64,000 bases of DNA from Micromonospora carbonacea (GTDB lineage: Bacteria > Actinomycetota > Actinomycetes > Mycobacteriales > Micromonosporaceae). The DNA lies in NCBI RefSeq assembly GCF_014205165.1, contig NZ_JACHMZ010000001.1:2998501-3062500 (forward strand), written 5' to 3'. The notes beneath the pieces are model-generated. The model saw only the letters and a list, made by a program, of their open reading frames with translations, had not been told where the DNA came from and ran no database searches. Positions 63,606 to 64,000 of the stretch are shown piece after piece; within the stretch, counting starts at the first letter, position 1; every line of letters begins with the position of its first letter. Position numbers and translations under genes: made by a program.

Positions 63606-64000
63606 GTGACCGACGTGTCGACGGCGCTGGGCGTGCGCCTCTATCCCGACCTGGTCGAGCTGGGCGGCCTCGCGTCCGCGCTGGCCCTGGCCGCCACCCG
63701 GTGCGGGGCCGACGTGGGCCGCATCAGCGCCCCCGAGCAGGGGCGGGGCCGGTTCACCTGCGCCGAGCTGCGCTCCGAGCGGGGCACCATCTGCGTGGGC
63801 CTGGGCTCGCAGGCCCGCTACTTCATGGTCGACATCGCGGGCGCGGACGGCTGCCGGGCCGACGGCGACACCACCGACCTGGACCAGGTCGTGCGGATCG
63901 CCGACGCCTGGCGCGGCGGGGCGAGCCTCGGCGAGCTGCGGGCCCGCTTCCCGTTCCTCGACCACGTCTCCGAGCCGGTCGTCGAGGGCACCACCCGCGC
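63606..64000 (+). CDS. DUF6193-like protein (3' truncated by window edge)
   Basis: 131 residues seen, frame open at the window end. GTG 63606 (or 63603) with GGGAG upstream. [30 protein letters not shown], and [28 protein letters not shown] match the pattern of DUF6193-type actinobacterial proteins, sometimes listed with natural-product genes but of unknown function. Identification is from memory and tentative. Confidence 0.6.
   Translation, partial: MTDVSTALGVRLYPDLVELGGLASALALAATRCGADVGRISAPEQGRGRFTCAELRSERGTICVGLGSQARYFMVDIAGADGCRADGDTTDLDQVVRIADAWRGGASLGELRARFPFLDHVSEPVVEGTTR

Overview
The window is very GC-rich (third codon positions almost always G or C), uses many GTG starts, four-base start/stop overlaps and apparently leaderless genes with a TANNNT box 6-8 nt before the start codon, and relies on long U-tract-free hairpins as terminators. 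With ergothioneine genes, a GH9/CBM2 cellulase, a BY-kinase exopolysaccharide locus and DUF6289, DUF5715 and DUF6193-type proteins, it looks like the chromosome of a soil actinomycete, most likely Micromonosporaceae (Micromonospora-like). I see no rRNA, tRNA, insertion sequence, prophage or CRISPR array.

Layout. 1-9.5 kb: 3' end of a secreted cellulase; an M15-like peptidase (DUF5715) coupled to a glutamine amidotransferase/asparagine synthase; a DUF6289 peptide; an ArsB/NhaD-type permease; an Ntn-hydrolase lipoprotein; two secreted proteins of unknown role. 9.8-15 kb: NarL-type histidine kinase/regulator pair followed by a MacB/FtsX-type ABC exporter. 15-20 kb: nucleotide-sugar dehydrogenase, membrane Ser/Thr kinase, and an ECF sigma factor with a membrane partner. 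20-24.4 kb: egtABCD (ergothioneine). 24.4-26.3 kb: a yybP-ykoY (Mn2+) riboswitch in front of a TMEM165/GDT1-family Mn exporter, then small membrane and acidic proteins. 26.7-32.6 kb: exopolysaccharide locus (BY-kinase, LMW tyrosine phosphatase, glycosyltransferase, DUF4012 protein, LPXTG protein). 32.7-40.9 kb: MFS exporter with a small winged-helix-like partner, FAD oxidoreductase, two unknown extracytoplasmic proteins, Tat-exported 5'-nucleotidase, AbiEii-like pair. 41.1-52.6 kb: a decayed gene remnant, then a surface-glycan cluster. 52.6-64 kb: UvrA-like ABC protein, secreted triple-repeat protein, S11 carboxypeptidase, a glycolipid-like operon (GT28-like/deacetylase/DMT permease), cyclophilin, VanX-like dipeptidase, esterase, and a partial DUF6193-like gene.

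The most interesting system is the operon at 43.26-50.99 kb: four genes joined by successive 4-bp overlaps that encode (1) a GT2 + GtrA + HprK-like P-loop fusion, (2) a GT39-type lipid-dependent glycosyltransferase, (3) a tail-anchored phosphoesterase and (4) a membrane-anchored GH99-like protein. A GH99-like lipoprotein precedes them and a secreted DNRLRE/beta-helix protein follows. This reads as a machine that builds a polyprenyl-phosphate sugar, transfers it outside the membrane and trims the product, with an unexplained kinase-like module fused to the first enzyme. The second highlight is the riboswitch, whose closing helix is mutually exclusive with a downstream hairpin. All functions are inferred from the sequence alone.
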